Part shown: positions 9,602 through 18,458 of the stretch, piece by piece
Layout: the number at the start of each line of letters is the position of its first letter
How positions within the stretch are numbered: the first letter of the stretch is position 1
Source: Verrucomicrobiota bacterium
GTDB taxonomy: Bacteria > Verrucomicrobiota > Verrucomicrobiia > Verrucomicrobiales > Verrucomicrobiaceae
Direction: 5' to 3'
Length of the DNA: 52,837 nucleotides
NCBI GenBank assembly: GCA_963204975.1
Contig: CAUJJC010000168.1
Location: forward strand, 1-52,837
Made by a program: the position numbers and the translations under genes
Notes under the pieces: model-generated
Told to the model about the DNA's origin: nothing
The model's database searches: none
Seen by the model: only the letters and a program-made list of their open reading frames with translations

Positions 9602-11071
9602 ATGACACCCACCCACGAACATCTTTCCCTCGCAGGACGCCACCTTTTGGACCGGCGGCGCTTCCTTTCGAGCAGCGCCACGGCGCTCGGGTCGGTCGCA
9701 CTGACGCAGTTGCTCGGCATGGATGGATTGCTCGCCGCGGATGGCCCGGTGATCGATCCCGGCCGACCGTATGCGCCGCGCCAACCGCATTTCCCCGCGA
9801 AGGCGAAAAACATCGTCGTCATCTTTTGCGCGGGCGCGGTGAGCCAGCTCGAAACCTGGGACTACAAGCCGGAACTCATCAAGTGGGACAACAAACCGCT
9901 GCCCGGCGGCCCTGCAGTCACGTTTCAAGGTCCCGCAGGAAACCTCGCACGTCCTCAATACACCTTCCGTCCACGTGGTCAGACCGGCAAATGGGTGAGC
10001 GACATGATCCCGCATCTCGCGGAGCTCACCGATGACATCGCCTTCGTCCACTCGCTCACCAGCAAATCGAACACGCATGGCCCCGCGGAGAATTTTCTCT
10101 CCACCGGCTTCACGCTCGATGGCTTTCCCTCGCTCGGCTCGTGGGTGACGTATGCGCTCGGCAGCGAGAACCAGGATCTGCCCAGCTACGTCGCCATTCC
10201 CGATCCACGCGGCGTGCCGCAGAACGGCGCAAACAACTGGGGCCCCGGCTTTCTGCCCGCTGCCTTCCAAGGCACCACGATGAGCAGCAAAAGCCCCGTG
10301 CGGCATCTTTCCGCACCCGGCGTGTCCGCGCAGGCCGATCAAGCGGCGCGTTCGCTGCTGCAAAAGATGAACGCGCGACATCTCGAAGCGAATCCGGGTG
10401 ATCAAAAACTCGCCGCACGCATCGCCAGCTACGAACTCGCCGCTCGCATGCAACTCAGCGTGCCGGAGATCAACGACCTCAGCACCGAGCCCGCTCACAT
10501 CCTGAAAATGTATGGCGCGGATGACACGCAAAACGCCGACAAAGCCGCCTTTGCGAAGAATTGCATCCTCGCCCGCCGACTCATCGAACGTGGCGTGCGC
10601 TTTGTGCAGCTCTTCAACGGGGCCTACGCCAGCGGCGGCAAACTCAACTGGGACGGCCACAGCGATCTCAAAGCGCAGTATGACGTGCACGCCAGCATCC
10701 TCGACCAGCCCACCGCCGCCTTGATCCGCGATCTGAAACAACGCGGACTGCTTCAAGACACGCTCGTCGTGTGGTGCACCGAGTTCGGCCGCATGCCCTT
10801 CTTCCAAAAAGGCGCGAAAGGCCGCGATCACAATCCCGATGGCTTCACCTGCTGGATGGCCGGCGCGGGCGTGAAGCCCGGCGTCAGCCATGGCGAGTGC
10901 GATGAGCTCGGCCAAAAGGCCGTGAAGGACGTGCATCCGCTCTACCACTTCAACGCCACCATCCTCCACCTGCTCGGCCTCGACTTCGAACGCCTCACCT
11001 TCGAGCACAACGGCATCCAGCGCCGCCTCACGAACGTGGAAGGCAAAGTGATCACCGAGCTGCTGGCGTGA
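9602..11071 (+). CDS. DUF1501 exported protein, PSD1 partner
   Basis: The product is about 489 residues. The N-terminus carries a twin-arginine-type signal ([18 protein letters not shown]), implying export of a folded protein. The body matches DUF1501, an alkaline-phosphatase/sulfatase-superfamily-like group: [43 protein letters not shown] and [12 protein letters not shown]. In PVC bacteria it is encoded with PSD1 proteins, and the two probably function together at the cell envelope. A GTG at 9566 would extend the N-terminus by 12 residues; the ATG at 9602 gives the more typical signal region. The 3' end overlaps the convergent beta-helix gene by 20 bp. Confidence 0.87.
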   Translation: MTPTHEHLSLAGRHLLDRRRFLSSSATALGSVALTQLLGMDGLLAADGPVIDPGRPYAPRQPHFPAKAKNIVVIFCAGAVSQLETWDYKPELIKWDNKPLPGGPAVTFQGPAGNLARPQYTFRPRGQTGKWVSDMIPHLAELTDDIAFVHSLTSKSNTHGPAENFLSTGFTLDGFPSLGSWVTYALGSENQDLPSYVAIPDPRGVPQNGANNWGPGFLPAAFQGTTMSSKSPVRHLSAPGVSAQADQAARSLLQKMNARHLEANPGDQKLAARIASYELAARMQLSVPEINDLSTEPAHILKMYGADDTQNADKAAFAKNCILARRLIERGVRFVQLFNGAYASGGKLNWDGHSDLKAQYDVHASILDQPTAALIRDLKQRGLLQDTLVVWCTEFGRMPFFQKGAKGRDHNPDGFTCWMAGAGVKPGVSHGECDELGQKAVKDVHPLYHFNATILHLLGLDFERLTFEHNGIQRRLTNVEGKVITELLA

Positions 11072-12242
11072 GTGCCTGCGACAAATCATGGCCCAAAGCG
11101 GCCACCGCTTCCCGCATCGCCTCACCAAACGATTCGATGATTTGCGCCGCGTCAGCGACTCCTTCGCTCTGAAACTCGCCCCGAGTATCCCACGTGAGAT
11201 TTTCCATCGTCAGTCGTTTCGCCCGCACGACGGCCGTTTTCGCAATGAGACCCGTTTTGGGCTCCACGAGCCTGCGGAAGAGCATTTGGTCGATTTCGAG
11301 CTCGCAATGCTTGTCCTCACGACCCGTCACCGTGAAGGGATTTTGCGCTTTGGAGAGGATGAGGGCGTTTGTGATCTTGTAGCGACCGTCATCGAGGAAA
11401 TACAGGTCAAACGCATGGCAATCCGCGATGAAGACGCGGTGGTAACTCGTCTGCGCCGTCCCCGTGTCGCAGATGCCCGTGCTGTTGCCGATGCTCACAA
11501 AGCCATCCACGCGATACTGCGCCGATTCATGAGCGCTGATGCCATCGTCGCCGCATTCGATGGCGCGGATGTTTTCAAAGACCACGTCGCGGCAGTCGCC
11601 ATGGATGTTGAAGCCGTCGTTGTAGGGATGCGTGGCGGTGAGGTTCTTGATGACGAGGTGCGCATTGTCTCCACCGAACTGCACCCCCGCGCTGCGCATC
11701 GGCGCAAACACCTTCGCCTCCGCCAGCGACTGCCCGGCAGCCAGTTCGAGGTAAAATGTGCCGAAAATCGCCTTCGACGGCGGCTTCTCACGACTCGGGT
11801 CCTTCACAAAGGTCCACTCGCCTGCTTGCAACTCCTCCGGCTTCTTCAGCGCCGCACTCCGACCCTTCGACGTGCGGCCCATGAGCTGCATTTTGCCATC
11901 GAAGAGGAAAAACCATCTTCCGATGACCGCATCGCTCAGCCCCGGCAGCAGATCATCATTTGCAAACAACCCCGGCGAAACCTCACGCCACTTCGCCGGA
12001 TCAATCGGATCACTGCCCTCCAGCGTCGCCCCATGCCCATCCAGAGTGATCGGCTTCCCCGGCTCCCCTTTCTTCAGGTAGAAGCCCGCGTAATCACGAT
12101 ACACCTTCGGCTCCAGATGAATCGTATCACCCGCCACCGCCACCTTGATCGCGTGATGAATCGTCGGCACATCTTTCCCGACGTGGATGTCGCGAGCGAA
12201 CAGCGGAGAACCGAGAGCCAGAATACAGAGCAGCGATTTCAT
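11052..12242 (-). CDS. Secreted right-handed beta-helix (pectate-lyase-like) protein
   Basis: The product is 396 residues with signal peptide [16 protein letters not shown]. The start [23 protein letters not shown] is the usual entry of parallel beta-helix proteins (pectin lyase fold). Stacked turns rich in V/I, N and D follow, such as [23 protein letters not shown] and [20 protein letters not shown]. Proteins of this type bind or cleave polysaccharides. I cannot identify the catalytic residues of a named lyase family. It is the last gene of the seven-gene leftward operon; its start overlaps the DUF1905 stop by four bases (ATGA). The 3' end overlaps the convergent DUF1501 gene. Confidence 0.75.
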   Translation of the reverse strand: MKSLLCILALGSPLFARDIHVGKDVPTIHHAIKVAVAGDTIHLEPKVYRDYAGFYLKKGEPGKPITLDGHGATLEGSDPIDPAKWREVSPGLFANDDLLPGLSDAVIGRWFFLFDGKMQLMGRTSKGRSAALKKPEELQAGEWTFVKDPSREKPPSKAIFGTFYLELAAGQSLAEAKVFAPMRSAGVQFGGDNAHLVIKNLTATHPYNDGFNIHGDCRDVVFENIRAIECGDDGISAHESAQYRVDGFVSIGNSTGICDTGTAQTSYHRVFIADCHAFDLYFLDDGRYKITNALILSKAQNPFTVTGREDKHCELEIDQMLFRRLVEPKTGLIAKTAVVRAKRLTMENLTWDTRGEFQSEGVADAAQIIESFGEAMREAVAALGHDLSQALTPAAR

Positions 12243-12565
12243 TCGAGAGGATGGATGGGGCCGAGAATGCGTTCCCTGTCCATACGCAGCTCAACTGCGA
12301 CCTTGTCGCCGGAGCCCTTGGTGCCTCGGATTTTCTTCGGCACAGGCAGGAACTGGCTGCCTGACTTCGTGTCGTTCCAAACGGTCGTCTTCCATGTTTT
12401 GCCCTCCACGCTCGCGATGACCGGCGTCATGCCCCAAGAGCCAGTGACAGGCAATTTGAGGCTCTTCGGCAGCGGAGCAAAGGTCCAGCCGCCTTTGCCA
12501 CCCGTGTGGAAGAGCGTCGCGGTGAAGCGATGCGTCTGCTCAAAGGGATCTCGCTGCGGTTTCAT
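12239..12565 (-). CDS. DUF1905 domain protein
   Basis: A 108-residue product from MKPQRDPFEQ. The pattern HRFTATLFHTGGKGGWTFAPLP, then VIASVEGKTWKTTVW, then a K-S-G-S-x-x-L-P-V-P-K segment and a final GDKVAVELRMD is the DUF1905 beta-barrel. The family's biochemical role is unknown; it is often fused to YdeI/OmpD-like domains, which are absent here. No signal peptide is seen, so it is cytoplasmic. The gene lies 24 bp after the PhyH gene and overlaps the beta-helix gene by four bases, so it is firmly within the operon. Why a catabolic operon carries it is not clear from sequence. Confidence 0.8.
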   Translation of the reverse strand: MKPQRDPFEQTHRFTATLFHTGGKGGWTFAPLPKSLKLPVTGSWGMTPVIASVEGKTWKTTVWNDTKSGSQFLPVPKKIRGTKGSGDKVAVELRMDRERILGPIHPLE

Positions 12566-12589
12566 GGATTGGGGGGCTGGCAATCGAAG

Positions 12590-13321
12590 CTACGCTGGCG
12601 GTGTCGCGGCAACAGCGGCAGCGTAGGCTTCTTTGAGTTTCGGGTCGGTTTGTGTGTGTGCGCCGCGATAGACGAGCAGCAAGCCGAGGCGCGAGTGATC
12701 GGTCGTGTTTGGCGCAGAGTGGTGGATCGTTTCGCACTGGTGAATCGTTGCGTCGCCGGGGGCAAGGAGAGCACAGAATTGCTCTTCGAGGGGCACGTCG
12801 GGTGTTTCGGCCAGGCCGATGCTGTTGCCACGCACGCCGCTGGCCTTGGTGGGAAGCATTCCCTGCTTGTGCGAGCCTTTGACAAAGAACACGGGGCCGT
12901 TGTCCTCGGTGACGGCGTCGATGGCGATCCAGACAGTGAGCATGTCCGGCGGAGTTTGGCAGAAGTAGGCGTTGTCTTGATGATACGGCACGCCGGAGCC
13001 GATGCGGGCCGGTTTGTTGAAGGTCTCGACACCGACCAAAACAGGCTCGCCATGCACGAGCGGGGCAATGAGGGCCTTGATGTCCACACGTTCACCCAGG
13101 GCACGGAAGAAGTCGTTGTGCTCCTCCAGCCGCCAGAGGTTGCGCACGGTTTTCTCGTCCTTTTCGAGTGTGCGAGCATTCAGCGGTTTGCTGGCGAGGT
13201 CGTCGCGGATGTAGCGGTCCAGTTCGGCACGCACAGCGGCGACTTCATCGGCGCTGAGGAAGCTGCGGATGAGGAAGACGCCGTCGCGTTCGTAGTCGGT
13301 GAGTGTGTTGGTGGCATTCAT
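12590..13321 (-). CDS. PhyH-family Fe(II)/2-oxoglutarate dioxygenase
   Basis: The 243-residue product from MNATNTLTDYERDG is of the phytanoyl-CoA dioxygenase type. The iron ligands are visible as H114-x-D116 in YHQDNAYF and a distal His in CETIHHSAPN (about 200), with R211 in place to bind 2-oxoglutarate. These enzymes hydroxylate small substrates using O2 and 2-oxoglutarate. In PVC catabolic operons they occur next to aldo/keto reductases and aldolases, as here. The start overlaps the reductase stop by four bases. The extended frame upstream of this ATG lies inside the reductase gene and was rejected. The substrate is unknown. Confidence 0.87.
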   Translation of the reverse strand: MNATNTLTDYERDGVFLIRSFLSADEVAAVRAELDRYIRDDLASKPLNARTLEKDEKTVRNLWRLEEHNDFFRALGERVDIKALIAPLVHGEPVLVGVETFNKPARIGSGVPYHQDNAYFCQTPPDMLTVWIAIDAVTEDNGPVFFVKGSHKQGMLPTKASGVRGNSIGLAETPDVPLEEQFCALLAPGDATIHQCETIHHSAPNTTDHSRLGLLLVYRGAHTQTDPKLKEAYAAAVAATPPA

Positions 13322-14127
13322 AGTGTTAGATCGGTTAATACGGCTTCGTCCACGAAGTCGCGCGCGGCGAAGGCCTGATCGAGGTGTGCGGGCGTGCGAC
13401 CGCCGAAGAGCACGGTGTCGATGCCGGGCTGATGCAAAGCCCACGCCAACGCGAGATGGACCTGCGAGTGCCCGGTGCGTTTCGCGATGGCTTCGAGCCG
13501 TGCGAGGCGTTGATAGGCCGCGTCATGAAAATAGACGTTCTGATGCCCCGGAACGATTTCGAAGCGTGAACCGGCCTGAACGCCGTTTTGATGCTTCCCA
13601 GTCAAAAACCCGGCTCCGAGCGGGCTGTAGGTCACGATGGCGATGTCGTTCGCGGCGCAGTAGTCGCGCAAAGCCTCGGTGACATCGCGGACGGCGAGGT
13701 TGTGGTTGTTTTGGATCACACGGAAACGCGGGCCGAGGGCGCGGAGTTGATCGAGCGTGACGTTGCTGGCTCCGAATCGCCTCACTGGGAGCTTTTCGAG
13801 CGCAGCGGCAGCTTGCAGCGCCGTCTCATGCCATTGATGGAGATACAGCAGGTCGATTTGCTCGACGCCGAGACGTCGCAAACTGTCCGTAACGTCAATC
13901 CGGTCATACGGCGGCAGGATCTTCGTCGCGACGCTGATGCCTTCCGGCTTTCGCGAAGCCAGCCACTTGCCGAGGATCGTTTCCGAAGCTCCACCGCCGT
14001 AAGCTGCGGCGGTGTCGAAGTGCGTGACACCGCGTGCGAAAGCGTGATCGAGCAGCGCAAAGGAAGCTGCCTCGTCGATCTCACGACCGAAGGTGACGCA
14101 GCCGAGGCCGATGCGGGCGTGAGGCAT
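13318..14127 (-). CDS. Aldo/keto reductase
   Basis: A 269-residue cytoplasmic protein from MPHARIGLGCVTFGRE. The catalytic tetrad is visible: D38 and Y43 (FDTAAAYGGG), K69 (SVATKILPP) and H97 (LLYLHQWH). The C-terminal part shows a cofactor-binding strand pattern (GIDTVLFGGRTP), consistent with NADP(H). It probably interconverts a sugar-derived carbonyl and alcohol within the pathway encoded by this operon. The annotated start is 7 bp after the aldolase stop; longer frames upstream lie within the aldolase gene. The stop forms an ATGA overlap with the PhyH start. Specific substrate unknown. Confidence 0.88.
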   Translation of the reverse strand: MPHARIGLGCVTFGREIDEAASFALLDHAFARGVTHFDTAAAYGGGASETILGKWLASRKPEGISVATKILPPYDRIDVTDSLRRLGVEQIDLLYLHQWHETALQAAAALEKLPVRRFGASNVTLDQLRALGPRFRVIQNNHNLAVRDVTEALRDYCAANDIAIVTYSPLGAGFLTGKHQNGVQAGSRFEIVPGHQNVYFHDAAYQRLARLEAIAKRTGHSQVHLALAWALHQPGIDTVLFGGRTPAHLDQAFAARDFVDEAVLTDLTL

Positions 14128-14134
14128 GAGTGCT

Positions 14135-14950
14135 TCAATACGTTTTGCCTTCAGGAATGGCGGGCGCGCCTCCGACTTCGCCGAGGATCTGGTCGAAGTC
14201 GGCGGAGCAGGCGGCGAAGTGGGCGCAGACGGCGCTGAATTCGGCGCCGTGGACGATGAATTGAGCACCGAGGTCGATGAGCGTTTTGGCATCGGCGGCG
14301 GTGCCGACGGGGCGGCCCCAGGCTTTGCCGTGCTTTTTGCAGGCGGCGGCGATTTGCTTCTGCACGTCCATCATGACGGGATCATTGACGGCGGGCGTGC
14401 GGCCGAGGCGCAGGGACATGTCACCAGGGCCGAGGAAGAGAATGTCCACACCGGGAACGGCGGCGATGGCTTCGGCGTTTTCGAGAGCTTGCGGCGTTTC
14501 GATTTGGACAGTGAGGAAGGTCTCGCGGTTCGCTTGATCGGTGTAATCGGCGGGTTTGCCGATCCAGTAGTCGGCATCGCGTCCGCCGCCGCAGAAGCCG
14601 CGGTCGCCGAGGGGCGGGAATTTGATGGCGCTGACGAGCGCGCGGGCTTCATCGGCCGTAGCGACGTGGGGGATCATCAAACCGGCTGCGCCGTCTTCGA
14701 GGAGGCGGTAGAGGCCGTTTTTTTCCTTCGTGGGCGGGCGCCACATGCAGTCGATGTCGGCGGCGTGATGACGGCCGAGCATGGTTTCGATTTCGTGAGC
14801 CTCCCAGGCGCGGTGTTCGCCATCGAGCCAGATGCCGTCGTAGTGATAATGCGCCGCGACGGCGGGAAAGAAGGCGATGGGCGAGCCGGTGCAGCAGATG
14901 CGGGCGACTTTGCCAGCGCGGAGCTTGGCAAGGACTTTGGAACGTCTCAT
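14135..14950 (-). CDS. HpcH/HpaI-family class II aldolase
   Basis: The 271-residue product has the features of 2-keto-3-deoxy-sugar-acid / 4-hydroxy-2-oxoheptanedioate aldolases: YDGIWLDGEH near residue 40, an E-T-P motif in LTVQIETPQAL, and ILFLGPGDMSLRLG. These metal-dependent enzymes cleave 2-oxo-3-deoxy acids to pyruvate plus an aldehyde. Together with the adjacent aldo/keto reductase it suggests the operon converts a deoxy-sugar acid or similar intermediate to central metabolites (inference). The related family name 2-keto-3-deoxy-L-rhamnonate aldolase is possible, but I cannot discriminate substrate from sequence. It starts 4 bp after the SGNH gene. Confidence 0.85.
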   Translation of the reverse strand: MRRSKVLAKLRAGKVARICCTGSPIAFFPAVAAHYHYDGIWLDGEHRAWEAHEIETMLGRHHAADIDCMWRPPTKEKNGLYRLLEDGAAGLMIPHVATADEARALVSAIKFPPLGDRGFCGGGRDADYWIGKPADYTDQANRETFLTVQIETPQALENAEAIAAVPGVDILFLGPGDMSLRLGRTPAVNDPVMMDVQKQIAAACKKHGKAWGRPVGTAADAKTLIDLGAQFIVHGAEFSAVCAHFAACSADFDQILGEVGGAPAIPEGKTY

Positions 14951-14954
14951 GAAA

Positions 14955-16142
14955 TTAGTTTTGAGATGGTTTGAGATGTTGGGTGAGCAGAGTGGTTAAT
15001 GCGGAAGGATCACCAGCAAGCATGTGGAGGTCTTGAGCTTCGATTAGACGCCGGGCGAGTGCTTCGTGCTGTTGTTCTTCAGCGTTGAGCTTTATCTTCG
15101 CTGCCGAAGGTAGCGCGACGATGACATCCCACTGCTGCGGACCAAAGCTGAGGGACCAGTTCATGATCCATGAGTAGCTTTTATGGAAGTCTTCGGGCTG
15201 TGGCACGGGCAATGAACCTGGCACGGAGATGAGCACGAGATCCGGAGCCATGGTGCGGACTTTTTTGGCTGAGCCTTCTAGTTGGGCGAGCGTCTGACCT
15301 TCTACGGGCCATGATGTGACGTTGATGATGGCTTGAGGATAGAGCTGCTGGATCGCGGGCAGGATCAGCGTGTCGTAGGGCGGCATGGCGAGCACTTTGA
15401 CGGGCTGACCAGTCTTGAGGAGGGCTAGCGTGTGGCTCAGAGCGGGCAATGGCGGACCGATGTCGCTGAGCGAAACGTTTTGGCCGGTGATCGTCTGCGC
15501 GATGGTTTCAGCGAAGAGCTTGTGCCCAGCCATGTTGGGATGGATGGGATCACTGAGCAGCAGATTCCATTCGAGAGCGTCCTTGGAGTGAACGGCGTCA
15601 AACGCGGCGAAACAATCGGCCACGGCAATGGACTCGGCTTTGGCGATGTCGCGGATGGCTTGCGTGAATTCGGCGAGCTTGGCTCTGGAGCGCTGCGGGG
15701 ATTCGACGATGGAGTTTTGAGTGCAGAGGATCACCTCGGCATCGATGGCATGGCAGCGGCGGATGATTTCCCGAAGGTTGTTTTGGAAATCGGCGACGGG
15801 CGTGCGCACGAGATCATTCATGCCAAACATGACAGTCACGAGATGCGGCTTGTGCGCGAGGACATCGCGCTCCAGGCGCTTGAGACCGCCGGTAGTGGTG
15901 TCGCCACTGATGCCAGCATTGCGCACGACGATCTGAGCCTGCGGATGAATTTTTTTCAGGGCGATCTGCAGCATCTCGGGATAAGCACGCAGACCTCCGC
16001 TGTGATAATAGACGCCAGTGATGCTGTCACCGATGCAGACGATGCGAACGGGTTCTTTGCCTACGGCGAGGAGTTGCGCAGTTTTGATCGGAGCCGCTGA
16101 CAGCACGCTCACGCAGGTGAGAAGAAACAAGATGAAGCGCAT
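14955..16142 (-). CDS. Secreted SGNH/GDSL hydrolase with a second degenerate SGNH-like half
   Basis: The start at 16142 gives signal peptide MRFILFLLTCVSVLSA and a 395-residue product. Residues about 30-220 carry the SGNH blocks: GDSIT with Ser40, the glycine block NAGISGDTT, GMNDL, and DPIHPNMAGH with the catalytic Asp/His. The second half (about 230-390) again reads like an SGNH Rossmann-type domain (PVKVLAMPPYDTLI, APDLVLISVPG) but has no GDS or DxxH motif. Active members remove acyl groups from polysaccharides. The gene follows the sialidase gene by 5 bp, mirroring the esterase-sialidase pair at 1-2676. Confidence 0.82.
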   Translation of the reverse strand: MRFILFLLTCVSVLSAAPIKTAQLLAVGKEPVRIVCIGDSITGVYYHSGGLRAYPEMLQIALKKIHPQAQIVVRNAGISGDTTTGGLKRLERDVLAHKPHLVTVMFGMNDLVRTPVADFQNNLREIIRRCHAIDAEVILCTQNSIVESPQRSRAKLAEFTQAIRDIAKAESIAVADCFAAFDAVHSKDALEWNLLLSDPIHPNMAGHKLFAETIAQTITGQNVSLSDIGPPLPALSHTLALLKTGQPVKVLAMPPYDTLILPAIQQLYPQAIINVTSWPVEGQTLAQLEGSAKKVRTMAPDLVLISVPGSLPVPQPEDFHKSYSWIMNWSLSFGPQQWDVIVALPSAAKIKLNAEEQQHEALARRLIEAQDLHMLAGDPSALTTLLTQHLKPSQN

Positions 16143-16147
16143 GATGA

Positions 16148-17299
16148 TCAGTTTTGTTTCAGCCAATCCAGCGTGATGCGGCGGATACGGAGTCGATTGA
16201 GCGCACCCACTTTGGTGTCGCCTGCGCAGTAGCCAAGCAGAACCGCGTCTCCGACAAAATGGATCGCCGTGTAGTGGAAAGAGCCCTCAGGATCACCTTC
16301 GATAAGTTTGCGATGCGGCCACGTTTTGCCGCCATCGCTGGAAATCGCGGCCACGAGCGGAGTGCGACGCTTCGGAGTGAAAGTGAACTTGCCCGAGTGG
16401 TCATTGAAAAGCCCCAGCAAGTCACTGCTGCTAGGAAGTCGCTCGATGCTGGCAGGACCGTTCGGCGACTTCAGTTCCGTCGGCTCGGGTGGCGTCCAGT
16501 TTTTCCCGGCATCGCTGGATCGGAAGCCCCACTGCTCGCCATGATCGGTGCGTGCCCATGAGAACAACGAACCATCCGCCAGCTCCACCACTCCTGGTTC
16601 CTGCAAGCCGCTGCCACTCCGAACAGGCAAGGCCCACCAACTAGCCGACTCGACCCATGTTTCTCCTTCGTCATCGGAGTAAATCCAAAGATCAACCGCG
16701 CGAGCATCGAAGGATTTGCTGGAGTGGGGATCACTGCCCCTGGAGCGATGAAAAGCGAGCGGCGCGATCAGGCGTCCTTTGCTCATCTGGATCACTCGAT
16801 CATTGTTCATCACGAAGTAGCCAGGGGCTTGGAGGATCAATCGCGGCTCGCTCCAGGACATGCCATCGTCTGTGGACGTGCGGATGTAAGGCCGGCAGTC
16901 GATCCAACTGTTCTTGATGAGGTAAAACATGGCGAGCTTGCCGCTGGCCAGTCTCAACAGGGAAACGCTCATCACGTTCTTTCCGCCTTCATTCTCCACG
17001 ACCACCACGGGATCACTCCAGGTGCGTCCTTCATCTTTGGATTCGATGCGGACGATCTTGGCGGCAGACTCGTCGGCAGCTCCCCCGTAGAACTGCGAGT
17101 AGCAAAAAATGATTCGACCATCTTTGAGCGTGGCGAAGGAACCTTCGGAGTTGCGCGGATGCTCCTTGCTGGGCTCCACGTTCAAAGTCACTGCATTCTC
17201 TGGCTCCGCTGCATTGAGAAATAGGGAAGCTCCGATCACGACGGCAGCCATGCAGGTTGCGGCAAATCTTGGCAGTGAAGATCGAGACAAAGAGATCAT
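16148..17299 (-). CDS. Secreted sialidase-like BNR/Asp-box protein
   Basis: The start at 17299 gives MISLSRSSLPRFAA followed by a hydrophobic export segment (MAAVVIGASLFLNAA) and a 383-residue product. Five Asp-boxes can be read: SKDEGRTW, STDDGMSW, SDDEGETW, SSDAGKNW and SSDGGKTW. The opening RNSEGSFATLKDGRIIFCYS is typical of bacterial exo-sialidase-like proteins of glycan-degrading clusters. It is the first gene of the seven-gene leftward operon, and only 67 bp separate it from the divergent regulator gene. True sialidase activity is not certain, since many PVC homologues with this fold are uncharacterised. Confidence 0.83.
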   Translation of the reverse strand: MISLSRSSLPRFAATCMAAVVIGASLFLNAAEPENAVTLNVEPSKEHPRNSEGSFATLKDGRIIFCYSQFYGGAADESAAKIVRIESKDEGRTWSDPVVVVENEGGKNVMSVSLLRLASGKLAMFYLIKNSWIDCRPYIRTSTDDGMSWSEPRLILQAPGYFVMNNDRVIQMSKGRLIAPLAFHRSRGSDPHSSKSFDARAVDLWIYSDDEGETWVESASWWALPVRSGSGLQEPGVVELADGSLFSWARTDHGEQWGFRSSDAGKNWTPPEPTELKSPNGPASIERLPSSSDLLGLFNDHSGKFTFTPKRRTPLVAAISSDGGKTWPHRKLIEGDPEGSFHYTAIHFVGDAVLLGYCAGDTKVGALNRLRIRRITLDWLKQN

Positions 17300-17366
17300 G
17301 ACATTGATCCTGACTGCACGATCAGATTCGAACAAGTTTGGCGTTCTGGTCCGTTCTTCAGACCAT
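17300..17366. promoter_or_regulatory. Divergent promoter/operator region for catabolic operon and regulator
   Basis: This 67-bp gap must carry both promoters. Two inverted repeats are visible: TGGTC (17347-17351) with GACCA (17361-17365), and an upstream TGATC ... GATCA pair. Either could be the binding site of the adjacent GntR/LacI-type regulator; no experimental or comparative support is available. Confidence 0.35.
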
Positions 17367-18449
17367 ATGCCAGCATCCGCCCATCCGATCCTGCCCAAGC
17401 GCCTTTCCCTGGTGGCGCAGACCGTTGAGAGCCTGTGCACCTCTTTGCGATCGGGACTCTGGCAGGGCTTTCTGCCCGGAGAGCGCGAACTGTGCTCTCA
17501 GCTCCAAGTGAGCCGCCAAACATTGCGCAGCGCTCTGGAGGCGCTTCAACAGCAAGGCTGGATCGACACCACCGGACGCAAACGCCGCCGCATCTTGAAG
17601 ACCGACGGGAGCCGAACCAATGCTCGCGCACCTCGAATCGTCGCCGCGATTTCCCCTCGTCCGCTGGACTCCATGTCGCAGTCCTCGGTGGTCATGGTCG
17701 ATCAGCTTCGCGCCGATCTCGCCCGTGCCGGGCTGGAGCTGGTGATTCATACATCTCCGGCATGTTACTCCGCGCACCCCGCGCGTGCTCTCGATGCGCT
17801 GGTCTCACGATCACCGGCGGCGGTCTGGTTACTCGTGGGTTCCCTCGCACCACAGCAGAGGTGGTTTGTGCGCCGCGGGTTGCCTTGCCTGGTCGTGGGC
17901 TCCTGCGCACCCGATATCGGATTGCCTTCGGTGGACATGGACTATCGGGCAGCGTGTCGTCACGCTGGTGCCTTACTTCATCGCAAAGGGCATCGCAGCA
18001 TTGCCTTGATCCGAGCCACGGGCGACTACGGAGGCGACCTCGAAAGCGAGCGCGGGCTGAGCGAGGTCTTGAACCCAAATCCGGGCACGCATTTTCAGAT
18101 TCTTCGCCACGATGGCACGGCTCAGGGAGTGTGTTTGCAGGTGGACCGGGCACTGCGCTCAGCGCGTTCACCGACCGCCTACGTGGTCGCTCGTTCCATG
18201 CACGTCATCACCGTGATGATGCATCTGATGCTGCGCGGCAAACGCATCCCGAAGGACGTGGCGGTGCTGTCTCGCGACGACGAAACTTTTCTCCAACATG
18301 CGGTGCCCAGCGTGACACGCTACTCGACGAGCCAGGTGCAATTCGCTCGGCGTGTGTCCATCGCTGCCCGTCAGCTTGCTGAGGGCACACCATTGCCTCG
18401 CACAACGATCCGTCTGATGCCCAAGCTGGTGCAAGGCGAGACCGTATGA
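17367..18449 (+). CDS. GntR-HTH / LacI-type ligand-binding hybrid transcription regulator
   Basis: The start was placed at the ATG at 17367 (MPASAHPILPKRLSL), giving 360 residues and leaving an intergenic region for the divergent operon; a longer frame would overlap the sialidase gene. Residues about 12-75 form a GntR-type winged helix-turn-helix (LPGERELCSQLQVSRQTLRSALEAL). The remainder resembles the LacI/periplasmic-binding-protein sensor fold (SPAAVWLLVGS, LPSVDMDYRAACRHAGALLHRKGHRSIALI, VAVLSRDDE). The domain order is as in AraR-like repressors, which sense sugars. It most likely controls the leftward seven-gene operon in response to a breakdown product of its substrate. Confidence 0.85.
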   Translation: MPASAHPILPKRLSLVAQTVESLCTSLRSGLWQGFLPGERELCSQLQVSRQTLRSALEALQQQGWIDTTGRKRRRILKTDGSRTNARAPRIVAAISPRPLDSMSQSSVVMVDQLRADLARAGLELVIHTSPACYSAHPARALDALVSRSPAAVWLLVGSLAPQQRWFVRRGLPCLVVGSCAPDIGLPSVDMDYRAACRHAGALLHRKGHRSIALIRATGDYGGDLESERGLSEVLNPNPGTHFQILRHDGTAQGVCLQVDRALRSARSPTAYVVARSMHVITVMMHLMLRGKRIPKDVAVLSRDDETFLQHAVPSVTRYSTSQVQFARRVSIAARQLAEGTPLPRTTIRLMPKLVQGETV

Positions 18450-18458
18450 GCTTACAAC

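Noticed and set aside
9584-11128. 514-residue frame on the - strand opposite DUF1501
   Set aside because: The + strand protein has clear TAT signal and DUF1501 motifs; the antisense frame has none.
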